Shown in pieces: positions 36,160-44,523 of a DNA stretch of 64,000 bases (position 1 is its first letter; every line of letters starts with the position of its first letter). The stretch comes from Bradyrhizobium sp. AZCC 1719 (GTDB lineage Bacteria; Pseudomonadota; Alphaproteobacteria; Rhizobiales; Xanthobacteraceae). The translations under genes were made by a program, and so were the position numbers. The stretch is from NCBI RefSeq assembly GCF_036924525.1, contig NZ_JAZHRU010000001.1, forward strand, positions 3,129,001 through 3,193,000, given 5' to 3'. The notes below the pieces were generated by a model, which saw only the letters and a program-made list of their open reading frames with translations, was not told the origin of the DNA and did not search any database.

Positions 36160-37235
36160 TCGGTCGCCTTGCGCTCGTTGCGTTTGCGTTCGCGCTTGCC
36201 TCACCCGCCTTGGCGAGGGACCCCATCGGCACGGCCGGCTCGTTCCGCTCGGTAGGGTGGGCGCAGTGCAGGGCGCCGTACGAGGAATGGAAGCAAGGCG
36301 TTTGCGACCCCGCGCCGGTCGATGCCACGCTGCCGGGCCCATCGCTCGCGCGCGCTCATATCGAGCGGTCGGTTGCGCTGCTGGCGCAGACGCGCACGGA
36401 GGAAGCGCTCAAGGCGGCGAATGCGGCGGTGGCCATCGATCCGACGAATGTTTCGTCTCTGACATTTCGCGGGCGACTGCTCTCAACGCTGCTGAAGCTC
36501 GATGCGGCCGAACGCGACCTCAATGCCGGCCTGATGATCGAGCCGACCAATCCGGTGCTGCTTGCCTCGCGCGCGGAGGTGCTGATCAACGCCGGGAAGG
36601 GGCTCGATGCGCTGGCGGACATCACGGCGGCGATCGCGCAGCGACCGGACGACACCGACATGCTGTCGATCAAGGCGCGCATCCACATGAGCCGCGGCCA
36701 GGTCGATCTCGCGGAGCGCGACCTCAAACATGCGGTTTCGCTCGATCCCGGCGATCACCGCACGCGGCTAATGAAGGCGCAGGCGCAGCTTCGTCTCGGA
36801 CAATTCGAGGGCGCGATCGATGACGCGACGAAGGCGCTCGCAATTTCGGCGAGCGATCTCATGGCGCGTGAGACACGAGCGCTCGCACTGATCGCCCTCG
36901 ATCGGCCGGCGGAGGCGATCGAGGACCTGAATGTGTTGCTCGGCCCGCCCGGCCAGCCGACGACCGCCGTCGCCCTGCGCCACCATCGCGAGATCTTGTT
37001 CCAGCGTGCGCTGCTGCTGGCGCAACTCGGCAAACGCGAGGAGTCCAACCGCGACATCGAGGCGCTGATGCTCTCGGGCGGCAAGCAGGCGATCCTGCGT
37101 GTGCAACTCTACCTGCGCCGCAACGGCTTTCCGGACGTGCGCATCGACGGCGAGCGCGACCCTGACTTCGACAATGTGCTCAGGAACTGCGTACTCGACC
37201 GCGCGTGCGGTCGCGGCATCACGCGGCACATTTGA
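36156..37235 (+). CDS. Exported TPR-repeat protein, second of a pair
   Basis: About 359 residues; signal peptide to about ALARDP. The TPR-like helices include IERSVALLAQTRTEEALKA, FRGRLLSTLLKLDAAERDL and RIHMSRGQVDLAERDL. Paired Cys appear in AQCRAPYEEWKQGVCDP and at the C-terminus in NCVLDRACG. The C-terminal motif is like that of the upstream TPR protein (DDAMRACMIDPQC), so these are likely paralogues in one operon. No enzymatic motif. Confidence 0.85.
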   Translation: MIGRLALVAFAFALASPALARDPIGTAGSFRSVGWAQCRAPYEEWKQGVCDPAPVDATLPGPSLARAHIERSVALLAQTRTEEALKAANAAVAIDPTNVSSLTFRGRLLSTLLKLDAAERDLNAGLMIEPTNPVLLASRAEVLINAGKGLDALADITAAIAQRPDDTDMLSIKARIHMSRGQVDLAERDLKHAVSLDPGDHRTRLMKAQAQLRLGQFEGAIDDATKALAISASDLMARETRALALIALDRPAEAIEDLNVLLGPPGQPTTAVALRHHREILFQRALLLAQLGKREESNRDIEALMLSGGKQAILRVQLYLRRNGFPDVRIDGERDPDFDNVLRNCVLDRACGRGITRHI

Positions 37236-37382
37236 GCGGCCCGTGTCGATCGAGCCGCATTCACCTGTGAGACCACCCTCCAGATGTCCGAAGGCGCATT
37301 CAGTCGGGGGCTGGATGGATGGAGCTGGCTTCGGGTCATCTTCGGTTGATTCAGCCAGGACCATCGGCCGGCTAATGTCCGC

Positions 37383-37445
37383 GTTGCCCCGTGAGCGGCC
37401 AAGCTTGCGCGGCGACGCAATATGTCGCGAAGGGCCACACGGAGA
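37383..37445. repeat. Copy 2 of the roughly 60-bp dispersed repeat
   Basis: GTTGCCCCGTGAGCGGCC...AATATGTCGCGAAGGG matches copy 1 at 33195 in direct orientation. The two copies bracket the region of small and TPR genes from 33.3 to 37.2 kb. Confidence 0.75.
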
Positions 37446-37454
37446 CGGGATACG

Positions 37455-37808
37455 CTATGCAGTCTTGCGTGGTGCCGCCGTATTGGCATCGCCGGTATTT
37501 GGCGTTCCGGCAGGTTCGATGAGCAACAGGTGTACTTCCTCACGGGCGACTGGGCGATGCTCGACGCCCTTTGGCACGATGTACAATTCGCCGGGGCCGA
37601 TCGTGATCGTTCGGTCGCGCAACTGGATGTCGAGAACTCCCTTCAGGACGAGAAAAAAATCGTCCGTGTCATCGTGTTTGTGCCAGACGAAGTCGTCCTT
37701 CACCTTCACGACCATGACGTCATAGTCATTGAGTTGCGCAACGGTTCTTGGCGACCAATGCTCATCGAACGTGGCGAGCTTGTCGGTCAGGCTGATCTTG
37801 TCTCTCAT
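37455..37808 (-). CDS. Single cupin-domain protein
   Basis: 117 residues. The cupin motif WHKHDDTDDFFLVLKG (H43, H45) precedes ITIGPGELYIVPKGVEHRPVA. The usual Glu after the two His is an Asp here. It may bind a metal; function unknown. It sits next to the dispersed repeat and is monocistronic. Confidence 0.87.
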   Translation of the reverse strand: MRDKISLTDKLATFDEHWSPRTVAQLNDYDVMVVKVKDDFVWHKHDDTDDFFLVLKGVLDIQLRDRTITIGPGELYIVPKGVEHRPVAREEVHLLLIEPAGTPNTGDANTAAPRKTA

Positions 37809-37865
37809 CGTTGCACCTTCCAGTCCTTCAGGGGGCTAACCGTCGAGGTCTGAGAATAGTCCTTG

Positions 37866-37965
37866 CGTCATTCCGGGGCGATGCAAAGCATCGAGCCCCC
37901 ATTGAGCCTCGGACGTACCGAAATCGATTCCGGCCCACGCCGTGCGTGCCCCGGAATGACTGATG
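37866..37965. repeat. Dispersed palindromic repeat (CCGGAATGAC family)
   Basis: The ends GTCATTCCGGGGCGATGC and GTGCCCCGGAATGAC enclose a non-repetitive centre. It is related to elements at 20085 and 49284. Non-coding. Confidence 0.8.
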
Positions 37966-37993
37966 GCGCGGGCTGCGCCGCAGGCGCAACATC

Positions 37994-38007
37994 TGTGCAA
38001 CTGCACA
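37994..38007. promoter_or_regulatory. Inverted repeat upstream of a sigma-54 promoter
   Basis: TGTGCA-AC-TGCACA, perfect 6-bp arms, is located about 100 bp upstream of the -24 element. The position is that expected for an enhancer-binding activator such as an NtrC-type protein. The motif is not a textbook NtrC or NifA site (the NifA spacing is 10, not 8). Confidence 0.3.
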
Positions 38008-38103
38008 AATACAAGGCATCAGTCCCAATCGGAACGTCCCGCGATAGGGCCATAACCACGTAGAAATACGCGCTTTTTCTAAGCCTGCGGCTCGATTTCG
38101 GGT

Positions 38104-38119
38104 TGGCACATCGATTGCT
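38104..38119 (+). promoter_or_regulatory. Sigma-54 (RpoN) -24/-12 promoter candidate
   Basis: TGGCAC-ATCGA-TTGCT is an exact match to the TGGCAC-N5-TTGCW consensus, with GG and GC ten bases apart. It points toward the FNT gene starting at 38417. Expected transcription would begin near 38130, leaving a leader of about 290 bp. The activator is not identified. Confidence 0.65.
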
Positions 38120-38416
38120 TAATCCTGTCTCAGTCAATGACGACTGCCGTCCGTTCGGATTGCCAAGGCCAGCGTTGGCCGAAGGCGTTGGGATCAAGCA
38201 GCCTCGCGTGAGGCGCTTCGAGCAGTCTTCGGGACCACCTCACGATAGCTCGCGCATCCTCAGTTCCTGATCGGGCATGACCTGCGTCGTTTCTGTGCCG
38301 TTCAAAGGCGGCGCGGGATCTGTCGCGCACGAGGACGGCAAGATTTTTCATTTTAATCGGTGCACGGCTGCGCAGCATCCGGCGCGCTCTAAACTTGTCT
38401 CGAAAGGGGAACAGGA

Positions 38417-39268
38417 ATGGCCTATCTCGCGCCTTCGGAATTCGTGACCAAGATGGTCGACGCCGGAGAATCCAAGATCTTCATGTCGACGCGCGATACG
38501 GTCATCCGCGCCTACATGGCCGGAGCGATCCTCGCGCTTGCCGCGGCGTTTGCGATCACCATCAACGTGCAGACCGGCGTGCCGATCGTCGGCGCCGCGC
38601 TGTTTCCGGTCGGCTTCTGCATGCTGTATCTGCTCGGCTTCGACCTGCTCACCGGCGTGTTCGTGCTGGCGCCGTTGGCGCTGATCGACAAGCGCCCTGG
38701 CGTGACGCTCGGCGGCGTGCTGCGCAACTGGGGCCTCGTCTTCATCGGCAATTTCGCCGGCGCCTTTACGGTCGCCGTGATGATGGCGATCGTGTTCACC
38801 TTCGGCTGGTCGCAGCCACCGGACAAGGTCGGGCAAGTGATCGGCACGATCGGCGAGAGCCGCACCGTCGGCTATGCCAACCATGGCGCGGCCGGCATGC
38901 TGACGCTGTTCATCCGCGGCATGCTCTGCAACTGGATGGTCTCGGCCGGCGTCGTGGGCGCGATGATCTCCACCCATGTCAGCGGCAAGGTGATCGCGAT
39001 GTGGATGCCGATCATGCTCTTCTTCTTCATGACCTTCGAGCATTCCATCGTGAACATGTTCCTGTTCCCGTCGGGTCTCCTACTCGGCGGCAAGTTCACC
39101 TGGTGGGACTACATCGTCTGGAACGAGATTCCGACCGTGGTCGGCAACCTCGTCGGCGGTCTCGCTTTCACCGGGCTGACGCTGTACGCCACTCACGTGA
39201 AGACCGGTCCGTCGCGTAGCGCGTCGGCTGCGGCATCTTCGCGGCCGTCCTCGCGCATTGCCGCTTGA
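38417..39268 (+). CDS. FNT family formate/nitrite transporter
   Basis: 283 residues with about six membrane segments. It contains AALFPVGFCMLYLLGFDLLTG, the loop GMLCNWMVSAGVVGAMI and the central MTFEHSIVNMFLF, typical of FNT channels. It should pass nitrite, formate or a related monovalent anion. GGGGAACAGG precedes the ATG. A sigma-54 promoter is upstream, which hints at nitrogen control. It is followed 62 bp later by a phosphatase/kinase fusion separated by a hairpin. Confidence 0.93.
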   Translation: MAYLAPSEFVTKMVDAGESKIFMSTRDTVIRAYMAGAILALAAAFAITINVQTGVPIVGAALFPVGFCMLYLLGFDLLTGVFVLAPLALIDKRPGVTLGGVLRNWGLVFIGNFAGAFTVAVMMAIVFTFGWSQPPDKVGQVIGTIGESRTVGYANHGAAGMLTLFIRGMLCNWMVSAGVVGAMISTHVSGKVIAMWMPIMLFFFMTFEHSIVNMFLFPSGLLLGGKFTWWDYIVWNEIPTVVGNLVGGLAFTGLTLYATHVKTGPSRSASAAASSRPSSRIAA

Positions 39269-39281
39269 TCTTAAGACGAGG

Positions 39282-39313
39282 ATGGGCCTCTCCTCGCCAG
39301 GGGAGAGGCCCAT
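39282..39313 (+). terminator. Intergenic hairpin between FNT and kinase genes
   Basis: ATGGGCCTCTCC and GGAGAGGCCCAT form a perfect 12-bp stem with an 8-nt loop, ending 17 bp before the next ATG. No U-run follows. It could be an attenuator, a processing site or a terminator that sets the ratio of channel to kinase. Confidence 0.45.
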
Positions 39314-39330
39314 TGTCGTGAAAGCCGGGA

Positions 39331-41067
39331 ATGCCGCGCGAGCTGAAAATATCGGTCGGACAATTTTCCGATAAGGGAGCCAAGGAAACCAACCAGGATT
39401 TCCATGGCGTCCTGATCCCGGACGAGCCGCTGCTCAGCCTCAAGGGCATTTCCATCGTGCTGGCCGACGGCATCAGCACGAGCAAGGTCAGCCGGGTCGC
39501 CGCGGAATCGGCGGTCAAGGGGTTTTTGACCGACTATTACTGCACCTCGGAATCCTGGTCGGTGCGGACCTCGGCGCAGCGTGTGCTGGAGGCGACCAAT
39601 TCCTGGCTGCATTCGCAGACGCGCAGCCAGTATGCCTATGACAAGGACCGCGGTTACGTCTGTACGCTCTCCGCCATGGTCATCAAGTCGACCACGGCGC
39701 ATCTCTTTCACATCGGCGATTCCCGCATCTATCGTCTCTCCGGCAACACGCTGGAGCAACTGACCAACGACCACCGCATCGTCATTTCCTCGCAGCAGAG
39801 CTATCTCGGCCGGGCGCTCGGCGTAAATCCGCAAATCGAGATCGACTACCAGATGCTGCGGGTCGAGCCGGGCGATGTCTTTGTGCTCGTGACCGACGGC
39901 ATCTACGAGCATCTTAGCGCCCGTCGCATTGCAAAGGCGGTGAACGAAGGCGGCGCCGATCTCGATGCGGCCGCGAAGGGGATTGTCGACCAGGCATTTG
40001 AAGCTGGCAGCAAGGACAATCTCACCGTCCAGATCGTCCGCGTCGATGAGGTGCCCGACGGCGCCGCCAGCGAAGTGTTCGCCCAGCCGCATGAACTGCC
40101 GCTGCCTCCGCTTCTGGAGGCGCGCACCGTGTTCGACGGCTACCGAATCGTCCGCGAGTTGCACGGCTCCAGCCGCAGCCACATCTACCTTGCCGTCGAT
40201 ATCGAAACCGACGCGGTCGTCACCATCAAGATCCCGTCGATCGATTTGCGCGACGATCCCGCCTACCTGAAGCGGTTCATGATGGAGGAGTGGGTGGCGC
40301 GGCGGATCGACAGCCCGCACGTGCTGAAGCCCTGCCTGCTGCAGCGCAAGCGCAACTTCCTCTATGTCGCGACCGAGTACATCGACGGGCAAACGCTGAC
40401 GCAATGGATGATCGACAATCCGAAACCGAGCCTGGAGACCGTGCGCGGCATCGTCGAGCAGATCGCCAAGGGCTTGCGCGCCTTCCATCGCAAGGAGATG
40501 CTGCACCAGGACGTCAGGCCCGACAACATCATGATCGATGCGACGGGTACCGTGAAGATCATCGATTTCGGTTCGACGAAAATCACGGGCGTCGTGGAGG
40601 CCGAACCGTCAGGCATCCGCAATGACATTCTCGGTACCCAGCAATATACCGCCCCCGAATATTTCCTCGGCGAGCCGGCAACGATGCGTTCGGACCTGTT
40701 TTCGCTCGGCGTCATCACCTACCAGATGCTGACCGGAAAACTGCCCTACGGCGCGCAGATCGCAAAGGCGCGGACCAGGTCGCAATTCAACAAGCTGGTC
40801 TACCGCCCGGTGTCGCATGGCGACCGCGAGTTGCCGCAATGGATCGACGGCACGCTCGAGAAGGCCGTGCACCCCAATCCCTACAAGCGCTATGACAGTT
40901 TTTCAGAGTTCCTGTTCGACCTGCGTCATCCCAATGCCAATTACGTCAGCGGCTCTTCGACGCCGCTGATCGAGCGCAATCCGCTGCTGTTCTGGAAAAG
41001 CACGACGGTCGTGCTGGCGCTCGCCGTAATCGTGCTGCTCGCCATGCAGCACGGGGTGAACCGGTAG
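39331..41067 (+). CDS. PP2C phosphatase / Ser-Thr protein kinase fusion
   Basis: 578 residues. An N-terminal PP2C domain (DKGAKETNQD, ADGIST, HIGDSRIY, VTDGIYE, GSKDNLTVQIV) is followed by a kinase domain with K300 (TIKIP), HQDVRPDN (D394) and DFGS (D412), and one C-terminal membrane segment (LALAVIVLLAM). The catalytic loop is HQD instead of HRD, yet the Asp, Lys and DFG are present, so activity is likely. Its location next to an FNT channel suggests it regulates nitrite/formate transport or the linked nitrogen response. The pairing is conserved in related genomes as far as I recall, but that is from memory. Confidence 0.92.
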   Translation: MPRELKISVGQFSDKGAKETNQDFHGVLIPDEPLLSLKGISIVLADGISTSKVSRVAAESAVKGFLTDYYCTSESWSVRTSAQRVLEATNSWLHSQTRSQYAYDKDRGYVCTLSAMVIKSTTAHLFHIGDSRIYRLSGNTLEQLTNDHRIVISSQQSYLGRALGVNPQIEIDYQMLRVEPGDVFVLVTDGIYEHLSARRIAKAVNEGGADLDAAAKGIVDQAFEAGSKDNLTVQIVRVDEVPDGAASEVFAQPHELPLPPLLEARTVFDGYRIVRELHGSSRSHIYLAVDIETDAVVTIKIPSIDLRDDPAYLKRFMMEEWVARRIDSPHVLKPCLLQRKRNFLYVATEYIDGQTLTQWMIDNPKPSLETVRGIVEQIAKGLRAFHRKEMLHQDVRPDNIMIDATGTVKIIDFGSTKITGVVEAEPSGIRNDILGTQQYTAPEYFLGEPATMRSDLFSLGVITYQMLTGKLPYGAQIAKARTRSQFNKLVYRPVSHGDRELPQWIDGTLEKAVHPNPYKRYDSFSEFLFDLRHPNANYVSGSSTPLIERNPLLFWKSTTVVLALAVIVLLAMQHGVNR

Positions 41068-41073
41068 TGCTGT

Positions 41074-41183
41074 CATGCCCCGCTTCAGGCGGGGCATCCA
41101 GTACTCCGTGTCATCGGTTTCCTTTCACAACGCCGGCCGCGGGGTACTGGATCGCCCGATTCAAGTCGGGCGATGACGACCGG
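41074..41183. repeat. Dispersed palindromic repeat (CCCCGC family)
   Basis: Starts GTCATGCCCCGCTTCAGGCG and ends with GATCGCCCGATTCAAGTCGG then CGATGACGAC. It shares GCGGGG-TACTGGAT with the element at 28787. Non-coding. Confidence 0.8.
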
Positions 41184-41184
41184 G

Positions 41185-41982
41185 CTAGTTCGTCGTCCCC
41201 GCCGGAATCGGATCGAGGCCGCTCTTGACGATCTCGGGGCGCGCGGCGGGCGAGGCGAGGAACTTGATCAGCGCTTTGCCGGCCTCGGGTTCTTTCGAGA
41301 CGGTGGCGATCCCTGCGGAAAACACCGTGATCTTCTGCAATTCGTCCGGCAGCGGGCCGACGATCTCGATGCCTTCCACCGGCTTCAATTCGCTGATCTG
41401 TTGGAAGCCGATCTCGGCGTCGCCGCGCGCGACGATCTCGCCGACCGGCGTTGCCGGAATCTTCCTCGCTTTGTCCTTCATGGCTTCCGTAATGCCGAGC
41501 TTTCCGAACATCTCGGTCGAGACATAGACGCCGCTGGCGCTGTCGGAATAGGCGACCGTCTTCACCGCCAGCAGCGCGCGCTTGAGCGCGTCGGCAGTGC
41601 TGATATCAGGCTTCGGCATGCCCGACTTGACGGCAACCCCGATCGGCGACTTGACGAGATCAACGCTGGTGCCGGCAGTCACTTTGCCTTTCTTGGCGAG
41701 ATCGTCGAGCGCATAACCGACCATGATCAGGACGTCCGCCGGTTCGCCGCGCTCCAGCCGTACCGGGATAGCATTCGTGGTCGTGCCCATCGACGGCCCG
41801 TAAGCGGTCAGCACCTTGTGGCCTGTCGCACGCTCGAATTCCGGAACCAGCGCCTTGTAGGCGGCCGACAATCCGCCCGAGATCATCACCCGCACCTCGG
41901 CGGCTGTGGCTGTGACGGTCAGCAGGAACGCACTGAGAGTGGCGAGCGCGAGGGTGCGAAGTGTTTTTGAAAGCCGCATCAT
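41185..41982 (-). CDS. ModA-like periplasmic substrate-binding protein
   Basis: 265 residues with signal peptide ending at TATAAE. The ModA-type features are VRVMISGGLSAAYKALVPEFE, VLTAYGPSMGTTTNAIPVRLERGEPADVLIMV and VYVSTEMFGKLGI, with the final extension APAARPEI-like. The ligand may be an oxyanion or an organic acid. No permease is adjacent, so it is an orphan binding protein. Confidence 0.85.
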   Translation of the reverse strand: MMRLSKTLRTLALATLSAFLLTVTATAAEVRVMISGGLSAAYKALVPEFERATGHKVLTAYGPSMGTTTNAIPVRLERGEPADVLIMVGYALDDLAKKGKVTAGTSVDLVKSPIGVAVKSGMPKPDISTADALKRALLAVKTVAYSDSASGVYVSTEMFGKLGITEAMKDKARKIPATPVGEIVARGDAEIGFQQISELKPVEGIEIVGPLPDELQKITVFSAGIATVSKEPEAGKALIKFLASPAARPEIVKSGLDPIPAGTTN

Positions 41983-42063
41983 GAATTCCTCCTGGGACGA
42001 CTCTTGAGCGGTCGACCTTGGGAAATGCTAGCGCGCAAGAGGGAGGACGGCTAGACCCGCCAC

Positions 42064-42188
42064 TCCGTCATTGCGAGCGAACGGGTCGCGCGAATGCGCG
42101 CCCGATGACAGGCTCCGCGAAGCAATCCATCTCTCGGCGCACGAGGAGCCAATGGATTGCTTCGTCGCTTTGCTCCTCGCAATGACGT
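42064..42188. repeat. Dispersed palindromic repeat (CATTGCGAG family)
   Basis: The ends CGTCATTGCGAG and CTCGCAATGACG surround AAGCAATCCAT / ATGGATTGCTT. It is about 125 bp and has an extra insert (CGCGAATGCGCGCCCGATGACAGG) relative to the element at 23056. Confidence 0.85.
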
Positions 42189-42210
42189 GGAGAGGGCGGT
42201 GCGCCAGCCC

Positions 42211-43434
42211 TCACGAATTCACATGCACGAAATCCCGCAGCAGCGGATAGATCTCGTTGTTCCAGCGCTTGCCGGAGAACACGCCGTAATGGCCGACGCC
42301 GGCCTGCATGTGGTGCACCTTGCGATAGGCGCGCACGCCGGTGCAGAGGTCCTGCGCCGCCAGCGTCTGGCCGATCGAACAGATATCGTCCTTTTCGCCC
42401 TCGACCGTCATCAGGCCCATGCGCCGGATCGCGGCCGGGTCGACCTTCCGGCCGCGATGCTTCAGTTTGCCCTGCGGCAACAGATGCTCCTGAAACACGT
42501 CGCGCACGGTCTCGATATAGAATTCAGCAGGCAGATCCATCACCGCAAAATATTCGTCGTAGAAGGTCTTGATGATCGCGGCCTTTTCCTTCTCACCCTT
42601 GGCGAGATGATTGGCGAGGTCGATGTGCTGCTTGATGTGGCGTTCCAGATTCATCGACACGAAGGCGGTGAGCTGCACAAAACCGGGATAGACTTTTCGG
42701 AACGCGCCCTTGCACTGCACCGGCACGTAATTGATCAGGTTTTTCTCAAACCAGTTGATCGGCTTGCTCCTGGCGAATTCATTGACCTTGGTCGGCTGGA
42801 TCCGGGTGTCGATCGGCCCGGCCATCAGGGTCAGCGTCGCCGGGCGGGCCGGGTGATTATCCTCCGACATCACGGCAGCCGCGGCCAGCGCCGAGACCGA
42901 CGGCTGGCAGATCGCCACCATGTGCGCACGCGGACCGATCTTGTCCAGGAAGGTGATCAGGTGATCGGTGTAATCCTCCAGCCCAAACCGGCCGGCATGA
43001 AGCGGAATGTCGCGCGGATTGTGCCAGTCGGTGATGTAGACGTCGTGGTCCTGCAGCAACGTCTTCACGGTACCGCGCAATAGCGTCGCGAAATGGCCGG
43101 ACATCGGCGCCACCAGCAACAGCCGCGGCTGCTCCGGCGCGTTCTCCTTCTTGAAATGCAGGAGCGAACCGAACGGGGTGGCGAAGGTGACTTCCTCGGT
43201 TACCTCCAGCTCCCGATTGCCGACCAGTACCCTGTCGATGCCATAGGCTGGCCGGTGATAGGTGAGGGAGGAGCGCGAGATCAGTTCGAGCGAAGCGGCC
43301 AGCCGGCCGAATAATTTGTCGGAGACGCCCTGCGGCACCAGGTTGAGATATCTGAGCGCCGCTGCCGCCCCGGTCCGCCATGGCGACGTCAGGTCCATGT
43401 GGTTCTGATAGGCCTGGTACATCATTGACATCAT
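42211..43434 (-). CDS. phaZ: Intracellular polyhydroxyalkanoate depolymerase
   Basis: 407 residues. The nucleophile block is MVAICQPSVSAL with Cys176 replacing the usual lipase-box Ser, as in intracellular PhaZ enzymes. It has TFLDKIGPRAHM, VGHYGVFSGKRWNNEIYP and a His late in the sequence. It mobilises stored PHB. No linked phaR or phasin is in the window. The start follows CAGGGG. Confidence 0.93.
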   Translation of the reverse strand: MMSMMYQAYQNHMDLTSPWRTGAAAALRYLNLVPQGVSDKLFGRLAASLELISRSSLTYHRPAYGIDRVLVGNRELEVTEEVTFATPFGSLLHFKKENAPEQPRLLLVAPMSGHFATLLRGTVKTLLQDHDVYITDWHNPRDIPLHAGRFGLEDYTDHLITFLDKIGPRAHMVAICQPSVSALAAAAVMSEDNHPARPATLTLMAGPIDTRIQPTKVNEFARSKPINWFEKNLINYVPVQCKGAFRKVYPGFVQLTAFVSMNLERHIKQHIDLANHLAKGEKEKAAIIKTFYDEYFAVMDLPAEFYIETVRDVFQEHLLPQGKLKHRGRKVDPAAIRRMGLMTVEGEKDDICSIGQTLAAQDLCTGVRAYRKVHHMQAGVGHYGVFSGKRWNNEIYPLLRDFVHVNS

Positions 43435-43608
43435 TCACATCAGCCCCTGTCCCGTGAGGCCATGCAATATCGACGCCACAGCGGGCCCGGCCGCCTCTAA
43501 AACTGGCACGTGGTTTGCTGCGCAAATGCCCAGCGCACAGGCATTGGGCGGCGCCGCGGTCGGCCGCCCTTGCCCGGCAAGGCGTTTTGGGGTTCGAGGG
43601 AAGGCCAT

Positions 43609-44262
43609 ATGGCGAAGACCACACTGACCATCTCCAGCAAGAATTACTCGTCCTGGTCGCTGCGCGGCTGGCTGCTGGCGAAGTTCTCAGGGCTTGAGTT
43701 CGAGGAGGTCATCACCGCTCCCGACGATGCCTCGGCGCGGGCTGAAATCCTGCTGCTGTCGTCCTCGATCCTGGTGCCGTGCCTGCGCCATGAGGGCGCC
43801 ACCATCTGGGATACGCTGGCGATCGCGGAATATCTCAACGAGGCCATGCCGGACGCCGGCCTGCTGCCGTCCGACCGGATCCGGCGCGCCCATTGCCGCT
43901 CGATCTGCGGTGAGATCCATTCGGGCTTCACCACGCTGCGCGCCTCGCTGCCGGTCAACCTGAAGGGCCATTTCCCGGGCTTCAAGATCTGGTCGCGCGC
44001 GCAGGCCGATATCGACCGGGTCTGCACCATCTGGCGCGAATGCCTTGCGGAATCAGGCGGGCCGTTCCTGTTCGGCGAGCGCACCATGGCGGACGCCATG
44101 TACGCGCCCGTTGTGACCCGTTTCATGACCTATGACGTCAAGCTCGAGCCCACCCTCGCGGCCTACGCCAAGACGATCATGGCGATGCCAGAGATGCAGG
44201 AATGGATCGAGGCCGCCAAGGCCGAGCCGGCCGATATCGAGGAGCTCGAGGTCGAATATTAG
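43609..44262 (+). CDS. Glutathione S-transferase family protein
   Basis: 217 residues. The N-terminal thioredoxin-like domain begins KTTLTISSKNYSSWSLRGW, with SSSILVPCLRHEGATIWDTLAIAEYL giving the glutathione-binding region. A C-terminal helical domain follows. The Ser-rich active-site region is typical of bacterial YfcF/GST homologues. GAGGGAAGG precedes the ATG at 43609; the longer frame from 43510 is not needed. Substrate unknown. Confidence 0.9.
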   Translation: MAKTTLTISSKNYSSWSLRGWLLAKFSGLEFEEVITAPDDASARAEILLLSSSILVPCLRHEGATIWDTLAIAEYLNEAMPDAGLLPSDRIRRAHCRSICGEIHSGFTTLRASLPVNLKGHFPGFKIWSRAQADIDRVCTIWRECLAESGGPFLFGERTMADAMYAPVVTRFMTYDVKLEPTLAAYAKTIMAMPEMQEWIEAAKAEPADIEELEVEY

Positions 44263-44523
44263 GCAAGCCCGGTGAGCCTTGCCCGCTTTGATGGCGGCGC
44301 AGGGCCCGGTCATTCGCCATTTTTGCAAGCTGCTGAAACCGGATTTCTGCCTCCGGCCAAGCGGTTCACTGCACGGATGCCGGCCAAATCGCTGCATCGC
44401 AACGCGACTGGCGTGGATTTCGCATAGCAGCATGCAGCCGTGAACGCGACGATGCGACGCTGCCGAAAATTTGGACGCTCTTCGCCTGTCGCGGTCCCGC
44501 CAACGCGAACCGTGGAGGCTTCG

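Larger units (their letters stand above)
37809..38416. other. Long intergenic region upstream of the FNT gene
   Basis: About 608 bp. It holds a palindromic repeat (37866-37965), an inverted repeat TGTGCA-AC-TGCACA (37994-38007) and a sigma-54-like promoter (38104-38119). No gene in the last 290 bp was convincing; an antisense frame there lacks a ribosome site. Confidence 0.6.

Noticed and set aside
38130..38378. Antisense small ORF between the sigma-54 promoter and the FNT gene
   Set aside because: No ribosome site and no pattern; the region is better explained as a leader.
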